A stretch of 64,000 nt of DNA from Desulfobulbaceae bacterium UBA2273 (GTDB lineage: Bacteria; Desulfobacterota; Desulfobulbia; Desulfobulbales; Desulfurivibrionaceae): assembly GCA_002347095.1 (NCBI GenBank), contig DDWZ01000029.1, positions 157,180 through 221,179 on the forward strand, read 5' to 3'. The position numbers and the translations under genes were made by a program. Positions 22,415 through 31,589 of this stretch are shown here, one piece after another (the stretch's first letter is position 1; every line of letters begins with the position of its first letter). The notes beneath the pieces are model-generated. The model did not search any database. It was given only the letters and a program-made list of their open reading frames with translations, and was not told the origin of the DNA.

Positions 22415-25400
22415 ATGCCTTCTTTGAGACAATGGAAAGCCACCGCGATGGTGGTGGGGACGATTTTCTGCCTGGCCGGAGTATTTTTGTTCTGGGGAAT
22501 CAGAGCCCGTCATCATGACCTTGATGCAAGGATTGCCGCGGAGCAGCGGCATATACACAATCTGTTCGATCTGACAGTCAAGCACTCCTTTGCTCCGTAT
22601 CGGCTGCGGATCCACAGCATCACCGTTACCCGGCCCCAGCTTATCGCCGCCCTTGCCACAGGAGACCGCGCCGCGCTGCTGGCCCAGTGTCTTCCCCTGT
22701 ACGAGGTCTTGCAGCGCGAAAATCCCACCCTGGTGCAATTTCATTTTTACACGCCGGACAACCGTTCCTTCCTGCGGGTGCAGCAGCCGGAACGCTACGG
22801 CGACGATCTTTCCTCCCACCCCATGGTTGTAGAAACCAACCGCCGGCACAAGCCTCTGGCCGGTTACGCAACCGGGCGCGATGGGATTTTTTACCAGATC
22901 AGCCAGCCCATTTTTGATGGGGAAACCTATCTCGGCGGCGTTTCCCTGGGCTTCAAGGCGGAGCGGCTTGCGGAGCTTATGGCGCCCGGGCAAGGGGCGC
23001 AGATGGCCATGCTGTTTGACCGGGCCACCTGGAAAGGGGCGAAGCATTCGGCGCATTATCCGCTGCAGGAGCTGGGAGATCAGATCCTGCTCCAGTGCTG
23101 CGACAATGTCTTTCGGCACCTGCCCAAGGATTTTCGTTTTTCCGGCGGAAATCTCGCTCCGCAGCAAATCCAAGGGCGTTGGTATGTCTTTGATACCAGG
23201 CTGGCTCTGCCGGATTTCAAGGGCGAAACCGTCGGTCGGGTTGCCCTGGCCATTGAAGTGACCCAGTTTGTCGAGGAATTCAACGCTTTTATCGGTTTAA
23301 GCATCGTCTTGACCCTTGCGGGGGGGATTGCCGCTTTTCTGGCGCTGCATTTTACCTTTGCCGCTTCGCATCGGGAACTGAAGGGGGCAAATCAGGCCCT
23401 TTCTTCTTCCAAGGCTGCGCTTAGCAAGAGTTATGCGGAGCTGGAAAAATATCGGCAAAGTCTTGAGGAGCTCGTGGTCGAGCGGACGGTGGATCTGGCC
23501 AAGACCAATGAGGATCTCAACCAGGAGATTCTCGAACGGGGGCGCATCGAGGAAAGTCTGCGGCGCAGCGAGAAAAGCCTGGCAAGAGCCCAGAGCATCG
23601 CCAGACTCGGATACTGGGAATGGGATGTTACGAAAAACAATCTTGTCTGTTCCGAGCAGACCTACCGGTTGTTCGGGGTGGGCAAGGAGAGCCGGACCTA
23701 CACCTATGAAGGCTTTCTCCGCTATGTCCATCCCGAGGAGCGGACTCAGGTGCAGGCGTGGCTGCAGGGTTTGCTGGCCGGAGATTCCTTCGGCAATCTG
23801 GAGTTTCGCATAATCCGCCCGGATGGCGCGGAGCGGTATATGCACACCGAGGCCGAGGTCAAGCGGGACGAGCATGGCCGGGCCGTTCATCTCATGGGCA
23901 TTATCCAGGATATCACCGAAGCGAAGCACGCCACCCAGCAACTGGTGCTGTCGGACAATGTCTTTGAAAACAGCATCGAGGGCATTGTGATCACCGATGC
24001 CGACGGGGTTATTCAGCGGATAAACCGGGCTTTTACGGACATAACCGGTTACGGGGCGCAGGAGGTGATCGGGCAGAATCCCAGAATCCTCAAGTCGGAC
24101 CGGCACGGGGAAGGTTTTTTTGTCGAGATGTGGCGCGGATTGGTGGAAACCGGGCAGTGGCAAGGGGAGATCTGGAACCGGCGCAAGGATGGAGAGATCT
24201 ATCCCGAGTGGCTGATCATTTCCTCCATCCGCGATGTCCAGGGAAATATTGTGAACTATGTCGGCGTGTTCCATGACATGACCGAAATCAAGCTGCACGA
24301 AGAGCAGTTGCGGTATCAGGCGCACCACGACGCCCTGACCGGCCTGCCCAACCGGGTGCTGTTCCACGACCGGCTCGGCGTGGCCATGGCCCATGCCCGG
24401 CGGGATGAAAACAAGGTGGCGGTCCTGTTTCTCGATCTGGACAATTTCAAGCGGATCAACGACAGCCTGGGACACACGGTCGGCGACCTGCTGCTCAAGG
24501 AGGTGGCGGTTCGGCTTGTCCGTTGTCTGCGGGAGATTGACAGCGTGGCCCGCTATGGCGGCGATGAGTTCATCATTTTATTCCAGGGAGTGGAGCAGGA
24601 AGAAGATGTGCTCCTGGCCGCGCAGAGAATCATCGAAGGGCTGGCCCCGGTGATCAGCATCCAGGGGCAGGAGTTCTATCTCACCGTCAGCCTGGGCATC
24701 GCCTTCTATCCCGAGGACGGGCAGGATCAGGACACCCTGATCAAGAACGCGGACACTGCCATGTACCGCGCCAAGGAAAGCGGCAAGAACACCTATCGGA
24801 TTTTCACCCCGGCCATGAACAAGCGGGTCACCGAGTGGCTGGCCATTGAAAACAGCCTGCGCAGGGCCTTGGATCGCAAGGAGTTTTTTCTGCTTTACCA
24901 GCCCAAGGTGGATTTGAACACGGGCAGCATCGTGGGGGTGGAAGCGCTCATCCGCTGGCGTCATGGCGACGGGGAGATAATCAGCCCGGCGGATTTCATT
25001 CCCATGGCCGAAGACACCGGGCTTATCGTGGAGATCGGCGATTGGGTGCTTGCCCAGGCCTGCGCCGATCTTGGCGAGATCCTCGGCAAAGGCTACGGGA
25101 TCAAGATGTCGGTGAATCTCTCCCCCCGTCAGTTCCGGCAGGACAATCTGCTGGGCAAGATCCGGGCTACCCTGTCAGCGGCCGGGATCGGGCCGGAAGG
25201 GCTGATTTTTGAGATTACCGAGGGATCGGTCATGGAAAACGAGCAGAAGGCCATTGTTCTGCTCGGCGAGCTTCGGGGAATGGGGGCGGGAATTTCCATC
25301 GATGATTTCGGCACCGGCTATTCCTCGCTCTATTACTTGAAGCAACTGCCCATCGGCGAATTGAAGATAGACCGGCGGTTTGTCCGCGACATCATGGGGC

Positions 25401-25675
25401 GGGGCGATAACGTGGCCATTGTCGCGGCCATCATCGCCATGGCCAAGAGCCTGAATATGCGGGTGGTGGCCGAGGGCGTGGAAACCGGGGAGCAACTGCA
25501 TTTTCTCTGCCGGCACGGCTGTGATCAGATGCAGGGCTTTCTGTTCAGCAAACCGGTGGCAATGGATGTGCTGCTGGAGATGCTCGACCGTGGGGCCCAG
25601 CTTGATGTTGCCTCCTATGCCAAGAGCCCGCAGCAGTCGCTGCCCTTTGTCGCCAAGGGTGAGGCTGCTGTTTAG
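22415..25675 (+). CDS. Membrane sensor with PAS domains, diguanylate cyclase (GGDEF) and phosphodiesterase (EAL)
   Basis: The 1086-residue protein has a membrane helix at residues 9-30, an extracytoplasmic sensor domain to about 290, a second helix (about 292-318), a coiled coil, two PAS domains (about 390-500 and 510-630), a GGDEF domain with intact RYGGDEF near 713 and an EAL domain with intact VEALIRW near 841 and the later DDFGTGYSSL loop. Both catalytic motifs look complete, so it could make and degrade cyclic di-GMP depending on signal. The signal is unknown. The start at 22415 is chosen because it begins the signal-anchor helix; upstream sequence overlaps pgi. Confidence 0.92.
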   Translation: MPSLRQWKATAMVVGTIFCLAGVFLFWGIRARHHDLDARIAAEQRHIHNLFDLTVKHSFAPYRLRIHSITVTRPQLIAALATGDRAALLAQCLPLYEVLQRENPTLVQFHFYTPDNRSFLRVQQPERYGDDLSSHPMVVETNRRHKPLAGYATGRDGIFYQISQPIFDGETYLGGVSLGFKAERLAELMAPGQGAQMAMLFDRATWKGAKHSAHYPLQELGDQILLQCCDNVFRHLPKDFRFSGGNLAPQQIQGRWYVFDTRLALPDFKGETVGRVALAIEVTQFVEEFNAFIGLSIVLTLAGGIAAFLALHFTFAASHRELKGANQALSSSKAALSKSYAELEKYRQSLEELVVERTVDLAKTNEDLNQEILERGRIEESLRRSEKSLARAQSIARLGYWEWDVTKNNLVCSEQTYRLFGVGKESRTYTYEGFLRYVHPEERTQVQAWLQGLLAGDSFGNLEFRIIRPDGAERYMHTEAEVKRDEHGRAVHLMGIIQDITEAKHATQQLVLSDNVFENSIEGIVITDADGVIQRINRAFTDITGYGAQEVIGQNPRILKSDRHGEGFFVEMWRGLVETGQWQGEIWNRRKDGEIYPEWLIISSIRDVQGNIVNYVGVFHDMTEIKLHEEQLRYQAHHDALTGLPNRVLFHDRLGVAMAHARRDENKVAVLFLDLDNFKRINDSLGHTVGDLLLKEVAVRLVRCLREIDSVARYGGDEFIILFQGVEQEEDVLLAAQRIIEGLAPVISIQGQEFYLTVSLGIAFYPEDGQDQDTLIKNADTAMYRAKESGKNTYRIFTPAMNKRVTEWLAIENSLRRALDRKEFFLLYQPKVDLNTGSIVGVEALIRWRHGDGEIISPADFIPMAEDTGLIVEIGDWVLAQACADLGEILGKGYGIKMSVNLSPRQFRQDNLLGKIRATLSAAGIGPEGLIFEITEGSVMENEQKAIVLLGELRGMGAGISIDDFGTGYSSLYYLKQLPIGELKIDRRFVRDIMGRGDNVAIVAAIIAMAKSLNMRVVAEGVETGEQLHFLCRHGCDQMQGFLFSKPVAMDVLLEMLDRGAQLDVASYAKSPQQSLPFVAKGEAAV

Positions 25676-25738
25676 GCGGGGTTGCGGAAGAACCGGCAAC
25701 GGCAACCCTGCTGATGGGTGATCGTCGATCAGTCTGCT

Positions 25739-27013
25739 TTACCGGTACAGCAATCCGAACCGTTCCCAGAAATCCGGAAAGGATTTGACCACGCACCCTT
25801 CCCCCCGGATCCGGACGCCAGGCACCTTCAGTCCGGCCACGCCAAAGCTCATGGCGATGCGGTGATCGTTGTAGGTGTCAATCTCCGCGCCATGCAGGGG
25901 GGCGTTCCCCTCCCGGCCTTCGATGATCATGGCGTCCGGCCGTTCCTCTGCCCTGATCCCCAGCTTGGCCAGCTCCGTGACCATGACATGGAGGCGGTCG
26001 CATTCCTTGATCCGCAGATGGGCGATGTTCTTGATCACCGTCCGCCCCTTGGCGAAACCGGCAACCACCGCCAGGGTCGGGACCACATCCGGGCAATCGC
26101 CCATGTCCACCTCCACCCCGCGCAACTCGCTGGAACCGGTCACGGTGATGCCCGCTCCGGTTCGCTCCACTCCGCAGCCCATCCGGGCCAGGATATCCAC
26201 CAGCACCGCATCCCCCTGCAGCGATGGCGAGGGCACGTTGGCCACGGTCACCCTGCCGCCGGTCACCGCGGCGGCGGCCCAGAAGTAGGAGGCGCTGGAG
26301 GCATCGCCTTCCACCGCATAGTTCCTGGCCTGGTAACACCCCTGGGGAATGGAAAAGTGGTTGAGTTCCGGGTTTGCCGTTACTTCAATGCCGAAATCTT
26401 TCATCACGGCCAGGGTCATGGTGACATAGGGTTTGGACAAAACCTCCCCGGCCACCAGGAGTTCGGCGGGCTGCGCGGCATAGGGCGCGACCAGCAGCAG
26501 GGAGGAGAGGTATTGGCTGCTTTTGCCCTCCGGCAGCAGGGTCTTGCCGCCCTTGATCCCGTTGGCCGCGATGGCGACCGGCGGGCAGCCCGTGTTATGG
26601 ACGCTGCGGATTGCAACCCCCCAGCCGGATAGCGCCTCCATCAGGGGCTTGATCGGCCGTTCATGCATGCGCTGGTCGCCGTTGATGGTAAAGGGGCCGT
26701 GCCCCAAGGCCGCCACCGAGGTGAGAAAACGGGTGGCGGTGCCGTTGTTGCCCAGGAATATTTCTTGCTCCGGCGTGGCGATGGCGCCGCCGTTGCCCTG
26801 CACCCGCCATTGATCCTGACCGGGCGTTACGCTGATGCCCATGGCCGCCAAGGCGTGGGAGGTGTATTCGGTGTCCTCGCTGGCCAGGGGGTAGTGCAGG
26901 ATGCTTTCCCCGTTCGCCAGGGCCGCGGCAATGAGAGCCCGCTGGGTCAGGCTTTTTGAACCGGGCACGGTGAGGGTGGTGTTAATGGAGGCAAGGGGGC
27001 GGATTTCTTTCAT
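25739..27013 (-). CDS. aroA: 3-phosphoshikimate 1-carboxyvinyltransferase (EPSP synthase)
   Basis: The 424-residue enzyme joins phosphoenolpyruvate to shikimate-3-phosphate. It shows LTVPGSKSLTQRALIAAALA (the substrate loop), LGNNGTATRFLTSVAAL, and near the end EGREGNAPLHGAEIDTYNDHRIAMSF in segments. The loop LGNNGTATR differs slightly from the usual LGNAGTAMR. It is last in the run aroD-aroE-aroA, 13 bp after aroE, so three steps of the chorismate pathway are encoded together. Length is normal. Confidence 0.95.
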   Translation of the reverse strand: MKEIRPLASINTTLTVPGSKSLTQRALIAAALANGESILHYPLASEDTEYTSHALAAMGISVTPGQDQWRVQGNGGAIATPEQEIFLGNNGTATRFLTSVAALGHGPFTINGDQRMHERPIKPLMEALSGWGVAIRSVHNTGCPPVAIAANGIKGGKTLLPEGKSSQYLSSLLLVAPYAAQPAELLVAGEVLSKPYVTMTLAVMKDFGIEVTANPELNHFSIPQGCYQARNYAVEGDASSASYFWAAAAVTGGRVTVANVPSPSLQGDAVLVDILARMGCGVERTGAGITVTGSSELRGVEVDMGDCPDVVPTLAVVAGFAKGRTVIKNIAHLRIKECDRLHVMVTELAKLGIRAEERPDAMIIEGREGNAPLHGAEIDTYNDHRIAMSFGVAGLKVPGVRIRGEGCVVKSFPDFWERFGLLYR

Positions 27014-27026
27014 GGTCTGGTAATCG

Positions 27027-27854
27027 TTATGGGTTGCAGCCTAAGCTGGTGAGCAGGCTCTGACGCATCACTTCCACCGGGGCCTGCAGGCCGGTCCAGA
27101 GTTCAAATTGGGCCGCGCCCTGATAGAGGAGCATGGCAAGGCCGTTGATGGTCTGGCAGCCCGTCAGTTTGGCTTCCTGCAGCAAGCGGGTTTCCAGGGG
27201 GGCATAGACGATGTCCATGACTACTTGGAAGTTGGCCAGAGCTTCTTGGGCAATGGGCAGCATGTCCTGTTGCGGGGCCATGCCCAGCGAGGTGGCGTTC
27301 ACCAGGGCATCAGCCTTGCAGGTGGCGGCCTCGGCCAGGGGCAGCCAGGGGCAGCCGAGCAGCTTTGCCTGCGCTTGGCCTTTTTCCGGGGTCCGGCTGG
27401 CAATGGTGAGCGAGGCCCCGGCCTCGAGCAGACCAAAACCGATGGCCCGTGCCGAACCGCCAGCGCCGAGAAGCAGAACCGAAGCGCCCTTCAGGCTGAT
27501 CTTTTCGGAAAGTGCCCGGTTGGCCCCGAGCCAGTCGGTGTTTGCGCCGTGGATGGCCCCGTTGCTGATGACCAGGGTGTTCACCGCGCCGATTTTCTTG
27601 GCCACGGGATCGATGGAGTCGAGATGCTCCATCACCGTCTGCTTGTGGGGGATGGTGACGCTCACCCCCTTGATGCCCAAGGCCCGCAGACCGGTCATGG
27701 CCTGGCCGACATCCTGCACCCCAAAGGGGAGGTAGACCTTGTTCAAGCCCAGGGCACCAAAGGCGCCATTGTGCATGGCCGGGCTCAGGCTGTGGGTAAC
27801 CGGGTTGCCCATGATGCCGTAGAGTTCGGTGGCGCCGTTAATGTGCATGCTCAA
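27027..27854 (-). CDS. aroE: Shikimate dehydrogenase
   Basis: The 275-residue enzyme reduces 3-dehydroshikimate to shikimate with NADPH. It shows GNPVTHSLSPAMHN, the catalytic SVTIPHKQTVMEHLD Lys-bearing loop, GANTDWLGA, and the cofactor motif LLGAGGSARAIGFGLL. The start overlaps the end of aroD by 17 bp, which indicates translational coupling; a second ATG two codons on is equally possible. All motifs are intact. Confidence 0.95.
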   Translation of the reverse strand: MSMHINGATELYGIMGNPVTHSLSPAMHNGAFGALGLNKVYLPFGVQDVGQAMTGLRALGIKGVSVTIPHKQTVMEHLDSIDPVAKKIGAVNTLVISNGAIHGANTDWLGANRALSEKISLKGASVLLLGAGGSARAIGFGLLEAGASLTIASRTPEKGQAQAKLLGCPWLPLAEAATCKADALVNATSLGMAPQQDMLPIAQEALANFQVVMDIVYAPLETRLLQEAKLTGCQTINGLAMLLYQGAAQFELWTGLQAPVEVMRQSLLTSLGCNP

Positions 27855-28548
27855 GTTCCGTGAAGATGCGGCGCAGGGATGAGGCGGGCAGTTGGCCGGG
27901 CGCGGTGGCCGGGCCGTTGTCCGGGGCGGCGTAAGTCATGTAGCCGCCGAGATCGGCGGTGGCCACCCGGCTGATCATGCCGGGTGTGCCCATGCAGAAG
28001 GCGATGAGGGGCAAGCCCAGCTCGGCGGCCTGTTCTTGCAGGGCAAGCACCCGGAAGACATCCTGAAAGCAGCGGGCCGTGGTGACGATCTTGCCGATGT
28101 CCGCGCCGCTCCGGCATTGCCGCTGGAAGATTTCGGACAGGGCCTGGCTGGAGGCGGTGCACTTGAAATCATGCCAGGAGACGATGGTTTTGCAGTTGTT
28201 GGCCCGGGCTGCCCCGATGAGCTCCGTGGCCAGGGTGGGATCGGCGTTGAGCTCGATATCCACATAGGCAGCCCCGGCTTGCGCCGCCTGTTTGAGCAGG
28301 GCGATGCGCTCTTTTTCCTCGTCCGCACAGTTGCCGCCTTCCCAGGTGGGACGATTGGTGAACAACAGGGGTTTGCTGAGGCCATCGAGGAAAAACGGGA
28401 TATCCGGTTCTGTCATGCTGTCCAGCCGGATCTCGATGACATCGGCGACTGCTTCGGAATTTTTGGCCAGAGCAAGCGTTTCTGCCGGCGTGGCTCCGGC
28501 AATGGAAACACAGAGGCGCCGCACTGCACTGGTCGTAACATTCAACAT
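27838..28548 (-). CDS. aroD: Type I 3-dehydroquinate dehydratase
   Basis: The 236-residue class I aldolase-fold enzyme turns 3-dehydroquinate into 3-dehydroshikimate through a Schiff base. Visible residues are the catalytic Glu in IEIRLDS, the catalytic His in SWHDFKCT and the Schiff-base Lys in IGKIVTTA. The start at 28548 has GGAG at proper spacing; a longer frame from 28623 would add an unlikely hydrophobic leader across the promoter. A TATAAT at 28580-28585 on this strand is a good -10 for the aroDEA operon, though I see no clear -35. Confidence 0.93.
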   Translation of the reverse strand: MLNVTTSAVRRLCVSIAGATPAETLALAKNSEAVADVIEIRLDSMTEPDIPFFLDGLSKPLLFTNRPTWEGGNCADEEKERIALLKQAAQAGAAYVDIELNADPTLATELIGAARANNCKTIVSWHDFKCTASSQALSEIFQRQCRSGADIGKIVTTARCFQDVFRVLALQEQAAELGLPLIAFCMGTPGMISRVATADLGGYMTYAAPDNGPATAPGQLPASSLRRIFTELEHAH

Positions 28549-28696
28549 GGGGTTGCTCCATGGAAAAAGGCTGAAAAAAATTATACAATGACACACAATA
28601 AATGCATTAATAATGCACCGCAAAACTATTCCATCGCGGATCGCTTGTCAACAGGCATGAGCAGGGGCGCTTGCCTAGGGCCTTGGGAGATGCAGC

Positions 28697-29239
28697 ATGT
28701 ACCGATTGTTTGTCGCCATCGATCTGCCGTCGGATATTATCGCCCGGTTGCAGGGACTCTGCGGCGGGGTGCCCGGGGCCAGATGGGTGCAACCGGAACA
28801 GATGCACCTGACCCTGCGCTTCATCGGCGAGGTGGACGGCGGCATCTTCCAGGATATCAAGGAGGGGCTCGGGAGCATCAAGGCGCATGCTTTTTCCTTG
28901 CAGATCAAGGGATTGGGGTTTTTCCCGCCCCGGAAAACGCCCAGGGTGCTCTGGGCAGGGATTGCACCGGTGGAGCAGGTGAGCGGGCTGCGCAACAGGA
29001 TTGAAAACCGCCTTATCGGCATGGGGCTTGAACCGGAGGGGCGCAAGTATTCCCCGCATATCACCCTGGCCAGGCTGCACGACACCCCGCTTGCCAGGCT
29101 GGGCCGCTTTCTGGCCGGGAACTCCCTCTTTGCCACGGAGCCGTTTTTGGTCTCGGAGGTTCATCTCTACTCCAGCCAACTGACCGCCAAGGGCGCGTTT
29201 CACACCATCGAGGCGTCCTACTCTCTCCAGGCGGGTTAG
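28697..29239 (+). CDS. thpR: RNA 2',3'-cyclic phosphodiesterase (2'-5' RNA ligase family)
   Basis: The 180-residue protein has the two HxT motifs of the 2H phosphoesterase fold, HLTLRF near residue 37 and HITLAR near residue 121, and the start MYRLFVAIDLP typical of ThpR/LigT. It opens 2',3'-cyclic phosphates on RNA ends; its cellular role is not well known. GGGAG precedes the ATG. The last four bases overlap the end of ispDF on the other strand, and it diverges from aroD. Confidence 0.92.
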   Translation: MYRLFVAIDLPSDIIARLQGLCGGVPGARWVQPEQMHLTLRFIGEVDGGIFQDIKEGLGSIKAHAFSLQIKGLGFFPPRKTPRVLWAGIAPVEQVSGLRNRIENRLIGMGLEPEGRKYSPHITLARLHDTPLARLGRFLAGNSLFATEPFLVSEVHLYSSQLTAKGAFHTIEASYSLQAG

Positions 29240-30414
29240 GCGGGCTGGCTTGCCATCAACACCACGGCGTGGGCGCTGATTCCTTCCTCGCGGCCGGTGT
29301 AGCCCATCTGTTCCGTGGTGGAGGCCTTGAGGTTGATGGACTCAGGCTCCACCCGGCAGGCCTTGGCGAGGATCTTTTGCATGGCCGGGAAATGGGGGGC
29401 GAGCTTGGGGCGTTGGGCCACCACGGTGATGTCTGCGTTGACCAGACGGAAATGTCTTTCCGCGGCCAACCCGACCACATGGGTAAGCAGCTTGATGCTG
29501 GAGATGCCCTTGTACTGCGGGTCGCTGTCCGGGAAATGGCGGCCGATGTCGCCGCAGCCGCATGCGCCCAGGATGGCGTCGCACAGGGCGTGGGTGAGGA
29601 CATCGGCGTCTGAATGGCCCAGGAGCCCCAGTTCGTGGGGGATTTCCATGCCGCCCAGGATCAGGGCTCTGCCCGTGACCAGCCGGTGGGCGTCAAAGCC
29701 ATGGCCGATCCGCAGTTGCTGGGCTGGCTGTTGTTTCATGAGGATGGCCTCCGCCATGCGCAGATCATCCGGGCGGGTGATCTTAAGGTTGGTTTCCGAG
29801 CCTTCCACCACCACGACCGGCCAGCCGCCGTGCTCAAGAAGCGAGGCCTCGTCCGTGCCGATAAAACCGTCCTGGTCCGCCTTGGCAAAGGCCTCCTTCA
29901 AAAGACCGGTCCGGACCACCTGGGGGGTTTGCGCCTGCCAGAGTCCTTCCCGCTCCACGGTATGGCGGATGGCGGTGTCCGGAGCCACGGCCTTGAGGGT
30001 GTCCTTCACCGGTACGGCCATGATGGCACTGCCTGTGGTTGCGGCCGCAGCGAGGCAACGTTGGATGTCTTGGGGGGTGATGAGGGGCCGGGCGCCGTCG
30101 TGCACCGCCACCAGGGAGGAGTCATCCGTCACCTGGGCCAGGCCGATGCGCACCGAATCCTGGCGCAGCTTGCCTCCAATCACCACGGTGCAGCGGCCGT
30201 CAAGCTGGTATTGGGCGAGGAGGGCGCAGGTCAGCTCCCGGTGTTGGGCCGGGACCACCACGACAATGGCATTGATGGCGGGGACTTGGCAAAAGGCGCG
30301 GATGGTGTGGATCAGAATGGGGACGCCAAGCAGTTCGCTGAACTGCTTGGGGGTGGAGGTTCCCATGCGTAACCCTGCGCCGCCCGCGGCAATGATGGCT
30401 GTTGCTTTTTGCAT
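29236..30414 (-). CDS. ispDF: Bifunctional IspD/IspF of the MEP isoprenoid pathway
   Basis: The 392-residue protein is a fusion. Residues 1-225 are IspD (2-C-methyl-D-erythritol 4-phosphate cytidylyltransferase), with the CTP loop IIAAGGAGLRMG and the VHDGARPL motif. Residues 235-392 are IspF (2-C-methyl-D-erythritol 2,4-cyclodiphosphate synthase), with the metal ligands in GHGFDAHR and GHSDADV and a C-terminal STTEQMGYTGREEG. The two enzymes carry out the third and fifth steps of the pathway. Fused IspDF is known from several proteobacterial lineages. rnpB lies just upstream on the same strand. Confidence 0.95.
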   Translation of the reverse strand: MQKATAIIAAGGAGLRMGTSTPKQFSELLGVPILIHTIRAFCQVPAINAIVVVVPAQHRELTCALLAQYQLDGRCTVVIGGKLRQDSVRIGLAQVTDDSSLVAVHDGARPLITPQDIQRCLAAAATTGSAIMAVPVKDTLKAVAPDTAIRHTVEREGLWQAQTPQVVRTGLLKEAFAKADQDGFIGTDEASLLEHGGWPVVVVEGSETNLKITRPDDLRMAEAILMKQQPAQQLRIGHGFDAHRLVTGRALILGGMEIPHELGLLGHSDADVLTHALCDAILGACGCGDIGRHFPDSDPQYKGISSIKLLTHVVGLAAERHFRLVNADITVVAQRPKLAPHFPAMQKILAKACRVEPESINLKASTTEQMGYTGREEGISAHAVVLMASQPA

Positions 30415-30429
30415 GTGAAAATAAAAAAA

Positions 30430-30783
30430 GGGAGTGGGCTGTAAGCCGGATTCTGTACCCCTTTGCAGGGGCCATGATCATTTCTCTATGGATGCCGGTT
30501 GCCCGGCATCTCTTGCAACCTACCCGGAAGCTTCGGGCGGGCCGCCCTCAAACGCTTCCCTATTTGGTTTTGCTCCAGGAGGGGTTTGCCGTGCCTTGCG
30601 TGTCGCCACGCAAGCGGTGGGCTCTTACCCCACCTTTTCACCCTTACCGGTTGCCCGGCGGTTTGTTTTCTGTGGCACTTTCCTCGGGGTCGCCCCCAGT
30701 TCGCGTTACGAACCTCCTTGCCCTGCGGAGTCCGGACTTTCCTCTGGCGGCCAAAGCCGCCAGCGATCATGCGCCCACTCCCT
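30430..30783 (-). ncRNA. rnpB: RNase P RNA, bacterial type A
   Basis: On the minus strand the RNA starts GGGAGTGGGC and ends in GCCCACTCCC, forming helix P1. It contains the universally conserved GAGGAAAGTCCGGACTCC near the 5' end, a central CGTAACGCGAACTGGG-like part, and near the 3' end ACAGAATCCGGCTTACAG. The roughly 354-nt length fits type A. It is the catalytic RNA that trims tRNA 5' leaders. A TTTTTTTA tract directly after P1 ends the transcript. Confidence 0.95.
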
Positions 30784-30869
30784 ACACTGCTACAACTGCA
30801 AGCAGAATCGGAAAAGGTCAAGAAGCCCTTCCGCAATCCTGCCGAATTTCCGTGTGCCGGCCGGAGGCC

Positions 30870-31589
30870 TTACTCTTCCTCGGTCTCGGTCTGGTGGAAC
30901 ATGATGCGGTGACAGGTGGGACAGGAGATGAGCTTGTCTTCCTTCATCAGATCATTATAGAGCTGCGGCGGGATGTTCATGAAACAACCCCGGCAGACGC
31001 CGCCGGTAACCGGGACAATGGCCAGGCCGTTGCGTTTGTCCCGGATGGAGGTGTATTTTTTGAGAAGACTGGCGGTTACGGCGTTGGCCTTGCTTTCGCG
31101 ATTTTTCAGGATCTTGCTTTTTTCCGCGGTGAATTGGCTGGTCTTTTTCTCAACCGCGGCGATGTCCTCGGCAAGCATTTTTTCATCTTCCTCGCAGATC
31201 TTGCTCTCTTCCTCGATCTTGGTCTTGAGGGCCTCGATCTGCTCCATGAGCTGAACCACGGTCTCTTCCCGTTGGGTGTTGGTTTTTTTTCCGTCTTCCG
31301 TTTCCTTGAGAATGCTCTGGTATTCGCGGTTGGTCTGGACATTCATCAGTTTGGCCTGCCGGTCCTTGATCCGGACCTGCTCGTCTTCGAGTTCGGCCTC
31401 GAGTTCACGGCGCTGCTGTTCGCATGCGGCGATCTTCTCGGTCAACAGGTCGATGGCTTCTTTGTGGCCAACGAGACTGGCGCGCCGGCTGTCAATTTCG
31501 GCGGCGCTGGCGGCGATTTCCTTGTCCAGGGTGCTGATTTTTTGGTCAATGGCCTGGAGTTCCCTGAGATGCGAGATGTTTGCTTTCAA
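30870..31589 (-). CDS. Coiled-coil protein with C-terminal zinc ribbon (CT398-like)
   Basis: The 239-residue protein is a long antiparallel coiled coil (residues 1-185) followed by a C4 zinc ribbon with CRGC and CPTC (about residues 200-225). This is the architecture of the chlamydial CT398-like family, common in bacteria, with no firmly established function; links to nucleic acids and secretion have been proposed. Its start overlaps the stop of the Nif3-like gene by four bases, and this gene pair is conserved in many genomes, suggesting a joint role. Confidence 0.88.
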   Translation of the reverse strand: MKANISHLRELQAIDQKISTLDKEIAASAAEIDSRRASLVGHKEAIDLLTEKIAACEQQRRELEAELEDEQVRIKDRQAKLMNVQTNREYQSILKETEDGKKTNTQREETVVQLMEQIEALKTKIEEESKICEEDEKMLAEDIAAVEKKTSQFTAEKSKILKNRESKANAVTASLLKKYTSIRDKRNGLAIVPVTGGVCRGCFMNIPPQLYNDLMKEDKLISCPTCHRIMFHQTETEEE